NCBI GenBank assembly: GCA_028564705.1
Contig: JAPXFQ010001299.1
Coordinates: 765,501 to 829,500 of the forward strand
Reading direction: 5' to 3'
Source of the DNA: Apricaphanius iberus
Taxonomy: Eukaryota; Chordata; Actinopteri; Cyprinodontiformes; Aphaniidae
Length of the DNA: 64,000 bases
The notes under the pieces were generated by a model that ran no database searches, had not been told where the DNA came from, and was given only the letters and a program-made list of their open reading frames with translations. Made by a program: the position numbers and the translations under genes. This document shows, one piece after another, positions 1 through 12,655 of this stretch. Position 1 is the stretch's first letter; each line of letters begins with the position of its first letter.

Positions 1-596
1 CTACACTATCGAGCGATTACAATTACGTCAATTGCTGTGCTCCATTCCAGTTGTAGTTTGAGGAGGGCTTTTATTCTGTTCTCTATGTTAGACACTCAAG
101 GGAATGGTTCACGCTTGAGTGTTTCCAAATTGCACTAGCTGAATGACCAACTGGACTAAGTTCAAATTACACAGGTTCCCTTTCTGCAACCCACACAGAC
201 TACAGTTGCAATGGTGGGCGGCTGTGACGTCATTAAAATCCCAGGTAAGTGTAAGTTGGAAGCCTGTAAAACACCCGGAAGCTTATACCGTAGCCCCTCT
301 GAGACATTCCAAACTCATAAGGGAATATCGCTAACTATTTATGACAAAGCATGGTTAAATGAAGGAGTTGTGGGGCAGATAATGCCTTATTATAGTCAAC
401 AAATCTCCTGCCCTGATTATCCATTATGTGGATATAGGCTAATCGTGACTAGGGATGGGTATTGTTAAGGTTTTATCCAATACTTGTGCCTAACCACTAT
501 TTTTGAAATGCTGTCAGTGCTTAAACAGTGCTCTAAATGATGCTTAAAGAATGGAAAACATACAAACTTTGTCCAAAAACCCTTTTTTATTTTTAG
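1..596. other. Unannotated sequence
   Basis: I see no repeat, exon or RNA gene here. The two short overlapping reading frames at 143-468 have no recognisable motif or codon bias. The last 8 bases (589-596) are the left target duplication of the next element. Confidence 0.5.
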
Positions 597-1318
597 TAGG
601 GCTGTCAAATTATTTAAAATTTTGATTCATTTAATAACACGATAGCTGTGAATCAATCAGCATTCCAATATATGACACAAAATAAATGTTTCTATGTAAA
701 TAAAGGAAAAATCAAGATGCCATTGCTCTTTAAAAAAGTTAAAAGTAGGAGAAATCAATTTAAATTTTTGTTTTGAACTCAACAATCACATTCAAAATGG
801 TGGTTTCATACTAAATATAGCAAACAACTAAGCTACATAGTGAACCAACGTGCATAAATTAACATAAATACGGCAGATTTATACTCTTGACCGCACACAG
901 TGTGCTGACATCCAAAGTGGACGGTAAGGAAAACTCCCACCGACAACTTATGAACTTATAATCATATCAACACAATACGACAATAATAATACACTCACAT
1001 GTCATTTAGGAAAACACACACATAGACCTACTGCTGCACAGCAAGTTTGACTGGTTTCAAAGGGCGGTGTTCTATGGTATGAGGTGCCAAGGTTAATCTT
1101 TTCACTAGTTTATATGAGAGCTTTCACTAGTGTGTATGAAAGGTTCTCACTAGTGTGTATGAAAGGAGTTTAATGTTATAAGCGTAAATGCAAGTGAATT
1201 CTGAATAATGTCCCAGGTGGCAACCCACAGTGTTCTGTGTATGCATTAATTGTGTAAAAAAAAATTATGTTCCAGGAATTAATCGACCCACGGTAATGCA
1301 TTAATTTTGACAGCCCTA
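597..1318. mobile_element. hAT-type nonautonomous transposon (MITE), 722 bp
   Basis: The ends are inverted: TAGGGCTGTCAAA on the left, and the reverse complement of the right end reads TAGGGCTGTCAAAATTAATG. The element is flanked by an 8-bp direct repeat, ATTTTTAG at 589-596 and ACTTTTAG at 1319-1326 (one mismatch). TAGGG ends plus an 8-bp duplication are diagnostic of the hAT superfamily. No transposase frame remains, so it depended on an enzyme supplied elsewhere. The interior (about 820-930) resembles 40865-41000 in this window. The single mismatch suggests an old insertion. Confidence 0.85.
1100..1167. repeat. Three tandem 22-23 bp copies inside the hAT element
   Basis: The core TTTCACTAGTGTGTATGA (first copy slightly diverged) recurs at about 1100, 1122 and 1145. 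The short array lies wholly inside the hAT element and probably arose there by slippage. No function is apparent. Confidence 0.7.
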
Positions 1319-1326
1319 ACTTTTAG

Positions 1327-1667
1327 TAGTGTCTTTGCAAAAAGATAGCCATGCTAGCCTTTTCTGGTGATACAGGGAATCACTCTTGACAGATGGTATG
1401 CCCAGAATCCATTGTGCTTTAAATCTCCGGAAAAAAAGAACTGAAATTAAGGACCAAACTGTGTGTTGCTTTTTGGTCTGGTTATTACCGTTTATATCAG
1501 AACCGGTGCCATTATGGCATCGAATATCTCTACCAATGCCTAATTGCGACTGGATATAAACTTCTCCTGAAGGACTCCAAATGGATCCAAACTTGTCTGA
1601 GTGAGTAACTGAGCATAATATCTGCTAAAAATAAGGTCCAGGTTGAAAAAAAAAAAGAACTTGCCCT
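1327..1667. other. Unannotated sequence
   Basis: Nothing recognised apart from short A-runs near 1430 and 1650. Confidence 0.45.
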
Positions 1668-1840
1668 TTAAACTCCTCTAAAATACTTTGCTCACTGGAC
1701 ATGGCTCAGGCTGGTCACTGGATGCATTGGAAGCGAACCAGGCAACCCAACAGCTGGAATGATTTTTCTGTTGTTGTAACTCTAAACTAGACACACTAGA
1801 TGTCGCTATCGTGTTCATGTTCCATATCCAACCTCTAATT
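1668..1840 (-). mobile_element. Fragment of TTAA-flanked repeat family A
   Basis: Read on the minus strand, this matches the first ~170 bp of the copies at 10571, 57767 and 63193. Shared parts are the terminal block with GGTTGGATATGGAAC, then AACACGATAGCGACATCTAG, and CAGCCTGAGC followed by CCAGTGAGC. The fragment stops near the GAGGAGTTTA motif, where the longer copies continue. The outer end reads CTAA instead of TTAA, a one-base decay. Confidence 0.7.
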
Positions 1841-2394
1841 GTTGGAAAAACAAGACTCCAACAAGTTCACCAAGATGCAAGCACTTCAGCAGCAAATTAT
1901 CTTGGGGACACATTGGGGCATGTCACCGCCTTGAGCCAGACAATATGACCAGCTGCACTGTGCATGTACAGACTTCTTGTTGACACATTTTATGACTAAT
2001 GCAGATTGTGTTGTAATCTAGGGGAGCATCATGTCATAAAGGATGAGAGATTACATATTTTTTTATTCATTTCAGAAAATAATTGAAAAGGGCCACAACA
2101 GTGATCTTATCACTTGTGTCCCCAGCTGAGCTGCTAGTCAGGGTGAGATATGAATGACAGGGGGGGAAAAAAAGATTTAATGAACAGCATGTGACCGTTG
2201 AATAGGCAGGTGCTTGATTTTGAACCTAGGTATTTTTCTCTTTAATAAACCAGTGTCCATGCATCTTATCGAATGTTAATATATGCTGTGTGTTGCAAGC
2301 TTTGTAATGGATGAATGACCAAGCAAAGTCACTCTTAAACCACAATAAATTATCTAGTTTTCGGACTACCTTTGGAATAACTTTCCAAATATCA
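1841..2394. other. Unannotated sequence
   Basis: I see no recognisable element or exon in this AT-rich stretch. Confidence 0.45.
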
Positions 2395-2515
2395 CACTTT
2401 TTCTGTTTAATTCGGTTTAGTTTTATATAGCACTAATTCATAACAGATGTAATCTCAAGGCACTTTACAGGAAAAGTCATAATTCAATTGTAAATTAATT
2501 CCAATGAGTTTAAAA
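2395..2515 (-). mobile_element. LINE 3'-tail fragment, antisense
   Basis: The stretch reads like the antisense of a fish LINE 3' end: TTTATATAGCACTAATTCA followed by a block with TCAAGGCACTTTACA. The same two blocks appear in antisense at 21225-21300 and in sense at 12840-12900. Only the last ~120 bp of the tail is clear. The sequence up to about 2680 may belong to it but is too diverged to claim. Confidence 0.55.
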
Positions 2516-3733
2516 GTATCTATCTATCGAAACGTGGTAGACTGCATCAAGGCACGGACTTCCAGCATTCACTCCTCCTAAATGAACATAGACATAGACT
2601 GTATACGACAGTAGACAGTTTCTTGCGTTGTGCCATTGACTCCACCGCAATCCCTCACACTCATTTAGTCCAGACTACTCAATCAGTGTGATGCTCAGAA
2701 CAGAAACAGTTCAAATGATTCACTAGGATGTGCATTTTTTAACTAAAATGGAATATTCAAAGCTTTTTTAAACTGTGAATAATGATTACCTGTCAGCTTC
2801 ATCAGCTTATCATTTTTTGAAAAGGAGGCTACATAACTTATTTTATATCACATTCACTGTTTTTCCTTTTCAACTATGCAACCTTATGAATTCCATTGAA
2901 TTATTTTAGAAATGGTTTATTTAAAAATGTCCACATTTTTAATATAATTTTTTCTGACTTCTCCTTTTTCTGTTCTAGTTATATTTATTAAACCCAAAAA
3001 GTGTGTAATTGTGGTGACTGAAAACAATTTCCAAATAAATACCCAAATAGATCCACATTTACTGTTACAATTTTTTTTTTAATTTAACAGTGTTGTGTTT
3101 CAAGCATTTCCCTGTCATTTTTAAAGAACCAAAACATCCTATGTGCAAAACAAATAACATCATATTTATTTCATATTATATTGTTAGTATTACTTCCTTA
3201 TTTATCAAAACCTGTGTTCATTTTTATTTCTCCACTCCAGTGAAATAAATGTAAGTCAGTGTTTTTATGTTTAGCACTATTCCTGCAGTGCTCCGTTGTT
3301 TGTTTTTTCCCTGACAGAGTTTAATTTCTTCTTGTTTCTAATGTGACCATTTACTATCACTGGTCGTCATTTGAGCTTAAAGAACTTATAGACAGATTGT
3401 TCTCCCGATTCATAAACATCTCCGACCCTCACGCTAAGCTTCAAGTTGTTTGTTTTTTTTGTCAGGGATTGGCGGAGTCTGTGTTTCAGTGAGTTTTTTC
3501 GCCTTGGCTTTCAGGTTTAGTCTGTCTGCATGGAAAGGCGGGCCGACCTCCTGGCAACAGCAAACAGGCAGCCTTACAGGAGAGGGAGCTGCAAGATTTC
3601 TAGAGGAACAGCGTTTAATTGTATATTCCATTTTCTTTTTGTTAAATTGTGCGATTCTATCATACTTTCCCACACCTTCACATTCACACAGCTGGATTAC
3701 AGCTCCACTCTAACTGTTAGCTCTTCTCTCTGG
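2516..3733. other. Unannotated sequence
   Basis: AT-rich with several A and T runs. The overlapping frames at 3434-3760 sit in a slightly more GC-rich patch but show no motif or splice context. Nothing else is supported. Confidence 0.45.
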
Positions 3734-4067
3734 CTGCATCCGGAATCTCTGAATCTCTAGTATGGATTGTCCAAGTAGGCATAAAGTTCACAAATGTGTA
3801 CTACCCCCACAGTGAAATCCGATGTATGCTATGCTATCCCATAATACAACGGAAGACCCAAAATCGTAGAAGAAGAGTGATGTCGGCAATGCTGGGGACG
3901 GGACCACAGTTGACGTAACAAACGTAAGTATCCCAGTAATATTGGGGGAGCAGTACATCCGATTTCATGCCTACTACACACTTGTTTGCAACGCAGTACT
4001 TACTGGATCAACGGGCAAGAAGTAGCTACTAGCAGTATGTAGTTCATACTATAGAATTCAGATGCAG
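3734..4067. mobile_element. Small inverted-repeat element (MITE), about 330 bp
   Basis: The left end reads CTGCATCCGGAATCTC and continues to TAGTATG. The reverse complement of the right end reads CTGCATCTGAATTCTATAGT, then ATG. The interior is non-coding and holds direct and inverted copies of short motifs such as CATACTA and AGTATGTAG. I could not fix a target duplication, so no superfamily is assigned and the ends may be off by a few bases. Confidence 0.6.
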
Positions 4068-4281
4068 GGTCTCTCTCCCTCGCTTTCTTTCTCTCTGTGT
4101 AGACTACTTCAGCTGGGCTGAACAGGCAGCCTGTTAAGTTTGAGCACTGCTGCCATCTAGTGACTGGAAGCGTGATCACCGTTAAAGTATGAATATAAGC
4201 CTCGGCTACTGAGAGGCACGAGGATATGGGGGTTGGCACGCCCCATTATTTGACAAGAACTGGCTTAGCCTAGCAAAAATG

Positions 4282-4335
4282 AATATAAGTGAATGGGATC
4301 TACTAGCATGCTAGTAGATACCATTCGCTTACATT
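4282..4335. repeat. Spacerless near-perfect palindrome, arms of about 25 bp
   Basis: The inner arms are 4286-4308 and 4309-4331 and meet at AGCATGCT. Left inner arm: TAAGTGAATGGGATCTACTA then GCA; 21 of 23 positions pair. Pairing continues weakly for 3-4 more bases on each side. Such a palindrome can form a cruciform or hairpin and is often the remnant of a foldback element. Confidence 0.8.
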
Positions 4336-6090
4336 GTATTCTTTGAGGGCTAAAGCAAACAGACTGCTGCCAGATCAGGAGAATTACCAGGCTGGTAACA
4401 AATAGCTTTTTTCTCTTTTATCAAACTCTGGGGATTATGGCAACAGACAAATGTTTACTTTGGGATGGAGTATTCCTTTGATCACTTAGGATAATTTCTG
4501 GTATTGAGTTGTGATATGTTAACACCTTAATAGCATTATATTTTGATGCACAAAACCCAAGACTCCTTACCTCAATATTTCAAATGAAGACACTTTAGGT
4601 GAAATGCAGGATTGTTGCAGTATTCTTGCATCTATCACCACAGTATATAAAACATACAACATTTTCTTGGTGACAGATTGCGATCAGGGAATAGTATCTA
4701 AATGACAAGAAGGTCCCTGACCTCCTTTCCTTTTGAACCCTCAAAGAAATGGTTGGATATGATTTTATTTGCTTCCCTGCAAAGAGACAGATGAGAAGAT
4801 CTATATCAGGTTTTTGTCTGGAGGGTAAATAAAAGCAAGAAGCCAGTTTGCCAAGCTCAACATAAAGCTTGGAAACAGGGTCCAAGGGTAAGACTGGGCT
4901 TTTTCTAAACAATTCAGCTAACTAGGTTCCCCAAACTTCAGTTAGAAATTTAGATTTATTTTCAGGGTTATTAACGCTAGGTTAAATTAATTAAATTTGC
5001 CACTGTTCACATTGACGAGTCAATTGTCTGATGAGACAAGGATTGAGGACAATGACAAGAAATTTGTTTAGAAGGCTCAAGGTAAGGCAATCAGGTCTAT
5101 GAAGAATGTAAGAAATGTCACATATGGGGTTGGCAGGATGATGTTTATTTGATATCTGTGTTGCTATTAGCTGTACCAGAACATTGCACAAAGTTTGTCG
5201 AATAAGTAAGTAATATGGAGAGCGACCTTCGACTTTTAGTAATTACTATGATAAATATGACTGAGTGCATCTTGTTCTGACTGGACTTGCACTGGTATTT
5301 TTGTTTTTTATGATGTAATGAGAATTTTTCTGATTTTCATTGACTGTTATTTTATATATAAAACAACATTTTGACCTATTAAATGTAAAAGCTTGTATGA
5401 CTCAGCCAAATAGCCATTTTCCTCTTGGGTATTCCACTGAAAAGAGCTTTACATGGTCTGAAAAAGAATAAACAAACAGCTTCAGTTATAAAATAAATTG
5501 CGATACTTCCAAGTAAAGTGAAGGTGTTCACAAATAGTTTTGAAAGCTTGAGAGCTTTGGGTGGGTGTTTGGGGAAGAATATAAACCCTTTCAGAATAAC
5601 AACGTGGCATTTGAGACTGACATTTGTACAAAATGTATACCAGCGTTTTGGATATTCTTTGTGACTGTACTTCTCCCCACTCAGACTTGAATCTCTCACT
5701 TTCTGATCATTGATGGTTCCAGATAAAATACAAGTACAAACAGCAGCAGGATTTCAAGACGCGTTTTGTGGCAGTTTTTAAGTAAATAGCAAAGTGGTCA
5801 CCCATGCCTGTAACAGTGACCTGTCATCAGACACAGAGGGAATATAAAGCAGAATGCATCCCCAGCTGAACATCGACGGTGTGTTAGCTACAGTAATAAG
5901 TTTTATTGGGTTAAAGTTGAGGGAGAAAAATCATATTTAATTCAATTGCATTTCTAACTCCACTGTAGATTAAAGTACTTCGCTGATTCTGTCTATTTCA
6001 ACAAGAAAAAAAGTGAAATTAGATGAAAATTCAAAAAACAACTTTAATCATCTGCTTCAAAACATCAGTTTTTAATGTTTTAGCTTGTTA
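4336..6090. other. Unannotated sequence
   Basis: No family recognised. Minus-strand frames at 4595-4912 (105 aa) and 5379-5699 (106 aa) lack any domain, start context or splice context and are treated as chance. Confidence 0.45.
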
Positions 6091-6220
6091 CCTCCGCCAA
6101 GGAAGTTATGTTTTTGCCAGGATTTGTCTTTTTGTTAGTTAGTTAGCAACATAACAAAAATTAGTAATGGATTTGAACTAGATTTTCAGAAAATCACTGC
6201 AATGGTACCAGGAACAAATG
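6091..6220 (+). repeat. Dispersed repeat family E, copy 1
   Basis: The block TACCTCCGCCAAGGAAGTTA, then TGTTTTTGCCAG, followed by GTTAGCAACATAAC and ACCAGGAACAA, recurs with changes at 58958-59190. I have seen this 'gccaagga(g/a)gttatgttttt' motif as a dispersed repeat in animal genomes, but I cannot name its class. Confidence 0.55.
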
Positions 6221-7344
6221 GCAGGCTCAGCAGATAGAAAATAACATCTGAACAATAAAGCTTCTTTACAAAACAGTCTCAGTTCAACATAAACTGTAGG
6301 TCCTTGTCTCTGTCTGATGCATTCGTAGTTAAAAAATGTCTTCATTCAGGGAAGTAGCTACAGGAGGAAAAAGTAGTAGTAAATAACATTACATGACATT
6401 ACATAAGTATATTTAAAAAAGTTGCAGTAAAACAAAACCAAAGATTATATTTCTTTCAAAAGGTTAAAAATGTAACTAGCTGCCCAAACACTGGGCTGAT
6501 TTAAAGCTAAACTTAAAACTTATCTGAAATTAAAGTCACAGCAATCTAAATAAACATTTTTCACAAATATATATCAAGTGTAGTATTCTAGCAAAAGCTG
6601 TAATGCTCTGCTTGAGCAAGTAAATCTGTTGGGCTTATCCTTGGTACTCAAATAACAATTCTGAGTACCATACTGTCAGAAAGTACACGTAAAAAAAATA
6701 AAATAAGATTGTTTGTTCAAAGCTACCTTTTTGTACACTATTATAATTGTTCTCTAATGTTTTCCTTTATTGATTCTCATGATTTATGCTTAATTGCTGT
6801 TTTTTATTTTCATACTTTTACACTTTTTTGTCTTATATCTAATTGTTTTCTAATTTGCTTTTCTTACATCTGCAGAATATTTATCAGAGAAACGGGGGTT
6901 TTTCGGAGGAAGTTTTAAGAAAAAAATCTGTTATGCCTTTTCATCCTTTTCTCTCAGCATGTGTGCCCTCTGTAGTCATGTGCCCACAGAGCCCCATTTG
7001 GTTCAGTGATAGCTTGATATGGGGTGAAATCTTGTGGTCTGTCTCACAGGCAGCTCTCTCTAAATCTCTTATAACCCATACATGCTGGAAGAGTTTCATG
7101 ACTATGAAATTTCTTTATAACTTCCTTAGAAGTGCTGTTTTATTTAATAGAAGCAATTTTGATGCTCTCACGCAGCTCTCCTCTCTGAGCCGTTAAAGAA
7201 AAGGAAGCTAAGGGAAAAAAACAAACAGTTTTACTCTTTTATGCAGTAGAACTTTCTTGGTTACTTAAGGTCATATAAATACTGAATCTAAAGAACAGAT
7301 AAAGAACAGATGACAACAGTCCCTTGCAGTCAATGAGTCAGTGT
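6221..7344. other. Unannotated sequence
   Basis: Nothing recognised. The plus-strand frame at 6843-7196 (117 aa) has no motif. Confidence 0.45.
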
Positions 7345-8450
7345 ATTATCAGCCAAGTAGAATAGCCAGAACTTCTTCCATCACAATGTGGAAAAGACAG
7401 AAGTCACTGTTTTGAGTAACAAAAAACAACAAGAACAATAAAATCAATGAAACCAAAACTGTAAGGCATGCTTGAAGTTGTCCTGTAGTTATGGAGACAA
7501 GATATTAAATTTATCCTCCACATGAACAGTAAATCAACCACACATATTTGAGAAAACCTGTCATAATAAATAGATTTCTGTCACAACATGACAGAAAAAG
7601 TGGTGCAAGCTTATATTTTCAGTCACTTAGATCAATATGAAGATGTTTTACTGGTGTCTGTACTGTAAATAAATCAATAAGGCCTCTGGAGCTAATCCAA
7701 AATGCTGCTCACCAAAACCCAGGAAAAATAGATCCTTTCACACCAGTTCTTAAACAAATGTAGTTTCTCACAGTTTAAAAACTGATAATAAAGTTTGTGC
7801 AGTCGGGTAAAAAGGTATATGACAGCCACCAATTGAACAAGTTGTCCCACTTAAAAAGACAAGAGGTCTGTCATATAACACCAATCCTTAAATCCCTTCA
7901 CTGGTTGTCCATCACCTTTGGGGTCCGTTACAAGGTCTTACTTTTAGTTTTTAAATTCCTCCACGGTCTTGCCCCCACATATTTATCTGACCTTCTGTCA
8001 GTGTATTCCCCCAGTTGCACACTCAGGTCCTCCAGCCTGCTACTCCTCAAGGTCCCTAAAGCTCAATACAAATTGCGTGGACAAAGAGCTTTTTCTGTTG
8101 GGGGTCCAAAACTGTGGAACAAACTCCCACTTGACCGGCATCTGCTGTAGATGTTTTCAAGTCTAGAGTAAAGACCCACTACTTTACCCAAGCATTTGAC
8201 AGTTAGTAGCAGATTGGCTTTACTATTTAAATTTTATATTCCTTGGCATGATTTCTTTTATTTTATTTGTTACATGTAAACTCTCATCTTGACTCTCGTC
8301 TTGTCTTTCTTTTAATTCATGGCTATCTTTTAAGGCACTGTTTCGTGATGTTTTATAGTCATTCTTGTTGTATTACTGTTCAGCACTTTGGTCAGCCGTA
8401 TGGATGTGTTTTTAAAGCTCTGTATAAATAAAGTTGGTATGGTATGATAT
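7345..8450 (+). pseudogene. L2-like LINE relic: reverse-transcriptase fragment, C-terminal tail and 3' end
   Basis: At about 7378-7425 one frame gives NVEKTEVTVLS, like the 'LNxxKTEVxxxG' part of L2-clade reverse transcriptases. After a gap of unrelated sequence, LELIQNAA appears at about 7687. A 117-residue frame at 7797-8150 then carries ITPILKSLHWLSI, FKFLHGLAPTYLSDLL and GPKLWNKLPL, hallmarks of the C-terminal tail of L2/Rex-like LINE proteins. The 3' part ends in TCTGTATAAATAAAGTTGGT and a short GGTAT repeat, as expected for target-primed LINE ends. Frames are broken and the 5' portion is missing, so it is dead. Confidence 0.8.
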
Positions 8451-10570
8451 TTTAATCATAGATAGGGGAGGCTGGGGCTGGTTCTCTTACTTTTTACTCT
8501 AGTCTATATTCGTCCTCATCCAAACATATTTCAAGAGACATTTGCAGATTAAATGAAAGCCTAGCTAGCTTGAAGTGAAACCACCTTTCTTTTTTATAAT
8601 TCATGGTAACAAAAGGTTATTGCCTGTCAAAGACAATCTGACCTATTTTGACAGCCTGTCTCACATTAGGGTTAGTTGTCACAATTTTTAGGGTTGATTG
8701 TTTGTTATAAACTTGAATTTGGTCTTTGCTTAAAAAAAAAAAGTCTAACTTTCTTTATATAAAAAAAAATGATTTGGTTTAGGAATAATTAATAATCAGT
8801 GCTCCTAATGTTCAACTCCAAAAATTTGGCTAGGTAATGTTTTATTCTGGTGAGTGGTAAAGTGAAGGAATTTATAGTCCTGAAAAATATAGCCTTATAT
8901 AATTAGTTTTAATTATTATGAACACAAAAAAGTAATTGATGCTTTATTTTCCAATGCTCAAAATGTTGTGTAAATGTATTGGAACTTAACAATGTTTTCC
9001 CAGTTGATTTACTGAATTATTATTCAAAGTATGTAGTCTTTTGTCAAAGTAGAAAAAGCTAAGAGTCACATGTGACAACCAACCCCTTGAGCAGTTTAAC
9101 AGCCAACCCCAAGTCTGCTCTTGACAAAATAGTTTAGATGGCCTACACATGCCTTTAGCTCACCTAATAAATGTTAGGCCACCTCAGAACCAGACGATTA
9201 TCAGCTGCAGAAGCGTTCTATGCAGCTGGTCCCAGGAGATTACAAAATCACAGAAGAATTGTGTTTGCATAACTTTAAAGGTAGTATACAGGGGAAAATA
9301 GGTTATTCTATGTTAATAAGTATCATAAACCCACCATCTACTTCCAACACTTCAGATATTTCTGTCCATGCTTTCTTCTTTTTCATGCTGTTCTTGTATA
9401 AATTATCAGTGGTATCATATCAATTGAATAATTCTCCACTTAAATGATTAAATTCTAATCTTTCATGGTAAAAAACAACACATTACAGACCGACTGACTT
9501 CAACTCTTGAGTCATATCTAGGAATGTTTTTTTTTAGGGTACGGGTAGGGCGAAATCTGCAATAATCTTTTATTTTAAAACTTTTTGCTTTAACTGCTTC
9601 CATGTCTGATTTCCTGCCTGGTTCGTTCTAAAATTCTAAGATTGATGCATTTTAGAACTCAAAATTAGAACAGCCACATAAATATAGGAGAGGGCCATGA
9701 CACACAATTCTCATTGACTATAATGGCAGCTATCAGCTGTGTATTACGCTTCACAGATGTTACGCACTGCTTTCGAGTCCTGTGTAAAGCAGTGGTGATA
9801 ATAACCTTTGTTACAGTGGTCCTTTTATCTTACTTTACATAGATCTTGCATAGAGCCCCAGGTTGAGGGGGATTGCTGTGCTCTTGTATCTATTTCATTT
9901 TCTAAGTGGTCCAACCGATGATCTCTTCTTACTAAATTTTATACAGGTAGCAAACTCAAGCAGGTGTCATTAATACAGGTAATGAATGGAGAACAGGAGG
10001 GAGCTTAAAGGAATAACAGGTCAGTGGGAGCCTAAATTCTTACTGTTTTCATATGTATATACATATATATATATACAAACACATCTAGGGGGAAGAGATC
10101 AAATCAAAGGTCAGGTTTGAGGCAGAAGCTTTAGGACAGTCTGACGATGAGAAAAATATAGGAGAGGTGTAGAGGCCATCATGGTTTCCAATCTAAATTC
10201 AGATGGTCTCCTTACCCTGATGTTTACTCAAGAGTTATTCGTTTTTCTTAAGTAAATGTTTTGGGAAGGAAGCTACTCTTTTGAGACTGCAGCTTTGCAC
10301 AGGGTGATTTTGAGCAATAAACCAAGCAAGGTTTTTATGTGTACTTTAAAAGCAGACTTTGAAGCAACTTTAGAAACCCCCTTAAGGGTTTGAATGATTG
10401 ATTTTTTATATCAAAGTAAAGGAAAACACATATAAAGCTGCAAAGCTATTCTTACATGTAAACCCACTGCAACTTAGATATTTTATTTTTATTGGCTCAG
10501 AGTAAGAAAACTGGTATTTCTATTGTAGTGTAAGCCAGAATACTCACCTTTACAAGTTCGTATTTTTTCA
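8451..10570. other. Unannotated sequence with an (AT)n microsatellite
   Basis: A short dinucleotide run lies near 10055-10076 (ATATGTATATACATATATAT). Nothing else is recognised; the 75-residue frame at 9220-9447 is not supported as coding. Confidence 0.45.
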
Positions 10571-11153
10571 TTAAAGGTTGGATGTGGAACATGAACACGG
10601 TAGCGACGTCTAGTGTGTTCAGGTTGTAGTTGCAATTATAGAAAAATCATTCCAGCTGTTGGGTTGCCTGGTTCGCTGTCGATACGTCCATTGACCAGCC
10701 TGAACTGTGTCCAGTGAGGAATGTATTGTAGAGGAGTTTGACTGACAGCTAACATTAGCCAAGTTAGTAAGTGGGTTAGCTTACCGATTTAGGAGGAAAG
10801 TCGCCCTCCGTGTGTGCTTGAAATCTTTTATGTTTATCCATCTAGTGTGGCTTCACCTAAATTTACTCTAGTTTCTGCTCTTTTCCAGTCACTCCTCTCT
10901 TGAGAAGGATAATATCTCCAGGGCTCTGAAGCAGCACCTTGACTTGCCAGCTGCACCATTTTACCCAGTGCCTGCTGAGCTTTCCTGACCATACTTTTGG
11001 AACATAGATATCTGTCAAACCACGATGGTGGCCACTACTGGTCGGTAAATGTAAACATAACGTAATTGCTGTGGCCGTCAACATTTCCATAATATTATAT
11101 TTCAAATATAATTTCTTAAGGAAATGTTGTACTTTCATTATGCATCCCTCTAA
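10571..11153 (+). mobile_element. TTAA-flanked repeat family A, long copy
   Basis: Begins TTAA at 10571, then AGGTTGGATGTGGAACATGA. The right end read backwards gives TTAGAGGGATGC, a decayed form of the left end. Inner landmarks shared with 57767 and 63193 are GAGGAGTTTGACTGACAGCT, CCAGTCACTCCTCTC and GAAGCAGC. Inverted ends with TTAA at the boundary suggest a Kolobok- or piggyBac-type nonautonomous element. The 91-residue minus frame inside it is repeat sequence, not a gene. Confidence 0.75.
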
Positions 11154-11735
11154 TCGCCCCCTGGATGTATTATTTTTTTTAAATGTAACTTTTTATGAAA
11201 TTATTTCATAATTGACCTTTAAAAACCATAACTTTTAAAGTTTAGAATACAATAAAATAAATCAAACCTTACATGCCAGTCACAAATTTGTGTCTAAGGT
11301 GTATGGAATCTTAAAACAAACAAGCTTATGCAAAATTTATGGAAGCTTAGCCAGTCTAAATGGATTATTTTGAACATGTAGACATTATTTTAGATCTTCT
11401 TTTGATGTAGACATACAGTATATTTTGTCAGATGACAACATGAGGCCAAAATACTAGGACAGTGCATGTTGTTAACAAAGTATTTTTATAATTAAAGTCA
11501 CTGTCTAACAGAAACCACCCTTCCCCTCTGCATGTAATTTGAATAATATGTGTCAATGAAGCCAACTGCTTTGGGAAATCATAATGTAGTTCATTCCCAG
11601 CGTGGCCCATTTTAATTCACAATGATTTGTTGTTAGGTCGATCAACCCTATGAGCAATAATTAGAGAGGGAGAGCAGATTTTAGATTACAAACTTGTAAA
11701 GATCAAGGTGCTCTTCAAACAAGCATACAAAACTG
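11154..11735. other. Unannotated sequence
   Basis: AT-rich, with no recognisable feature. Confidence 0.45.
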
Positions 11736-11739
11736 TATG

Positions 11740-11777
<38 letters not shown>
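11736..11777. repeat. Compound (TA)n(CA)n microsatellite
   Basis: About 11 TA units are followed directly by about 10 AC units. This is a polymorphism-prone dinucleotide tract with no sign of function. Confidence 0.95.
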
Positions 11778-12655
11778 AATTCGCAAATATAAAGAAACCT
11801 ATGATGGATTTACTTTATAACACTCAATTCACTGGCCATTCTTCCCTCGAATCCCCTCTCGTACTGTGTTGTCAGCCCTTACACTGCCTTAGACACCTAA
11901 TGACACAGTGGATAATGTATGTGCAGGGACAACTTCTTTTATAAATTGACTCTCTATTTGGAGCCCTACAGAATCAGTGTGGACTACCTATTTAAAACCT
12001 CTGCAACACGTAGCTTTGAGCCACAATACTGTGGGGGGGGGGGTTGCAATTCTTTTCTTTAACTGACCTCATTCTCATGAACCATGGCCCATTCCATGGC
12101 CTCAGAGAGTGTACGAAGGTTATTTTTTATAATGGACAATATGTTATTTTAGCTGAAGATATATCTCCTTGAGCTACATTTGAATTATCTTTTGAGGGAG
12201 ATCTAAAGGTTTAGTGTTCCCACATAAATTGCAAGGAACAAGTCTTTGAAGGAATTATTTTCTTTAGAAATATAGTTCATGACCTTTTTTTAGTTGCAAA
12301 CTGCATTTCACAGTGATTCAACAAAGTCCTTGACAGTAATTGTAGGTAAAGTGATTGGAAGCTGTAGTGCAACACTAATTCTGTAAACCACTTTAGATTT
12401 AGCTAGTAAATGCATTCAACATTTAAAATTATCATAATGCAAATAGATGTATCATGTTGTTGGATCTTTACCAAAATGTAGGTTTACTTGTAGTTTTGAT
12501 GACATGGAACAGGAAACATTTATATCATATACATTTTAGTAATACTAAAATAAATACTAAATAAAATATATACTAAATATCTAAAAATTGTTTAGATCTG
12601 CAGAAAAAATATTATAGTGTAGTGGTAATATAGAAATGAGTCATATCAGTTCTTT
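11778..12655. other. Unannotated sequence
   Basis: Contains a run of 10 G at about 12032-12042. Otherwise no recognisable element. Confidence 0.45.

Noticed and set aside
3434..3760. Overlapping frames on both strands near 3.5 kb
   Set aside because: Short, overlapping, no motif or promoter context; a chance open region in a slightly GC-richer patch.
4595..5699. Two minus-strand frames of about 105 residues
   Set aside because: No domains, no codon bias and no splice or promoter context.
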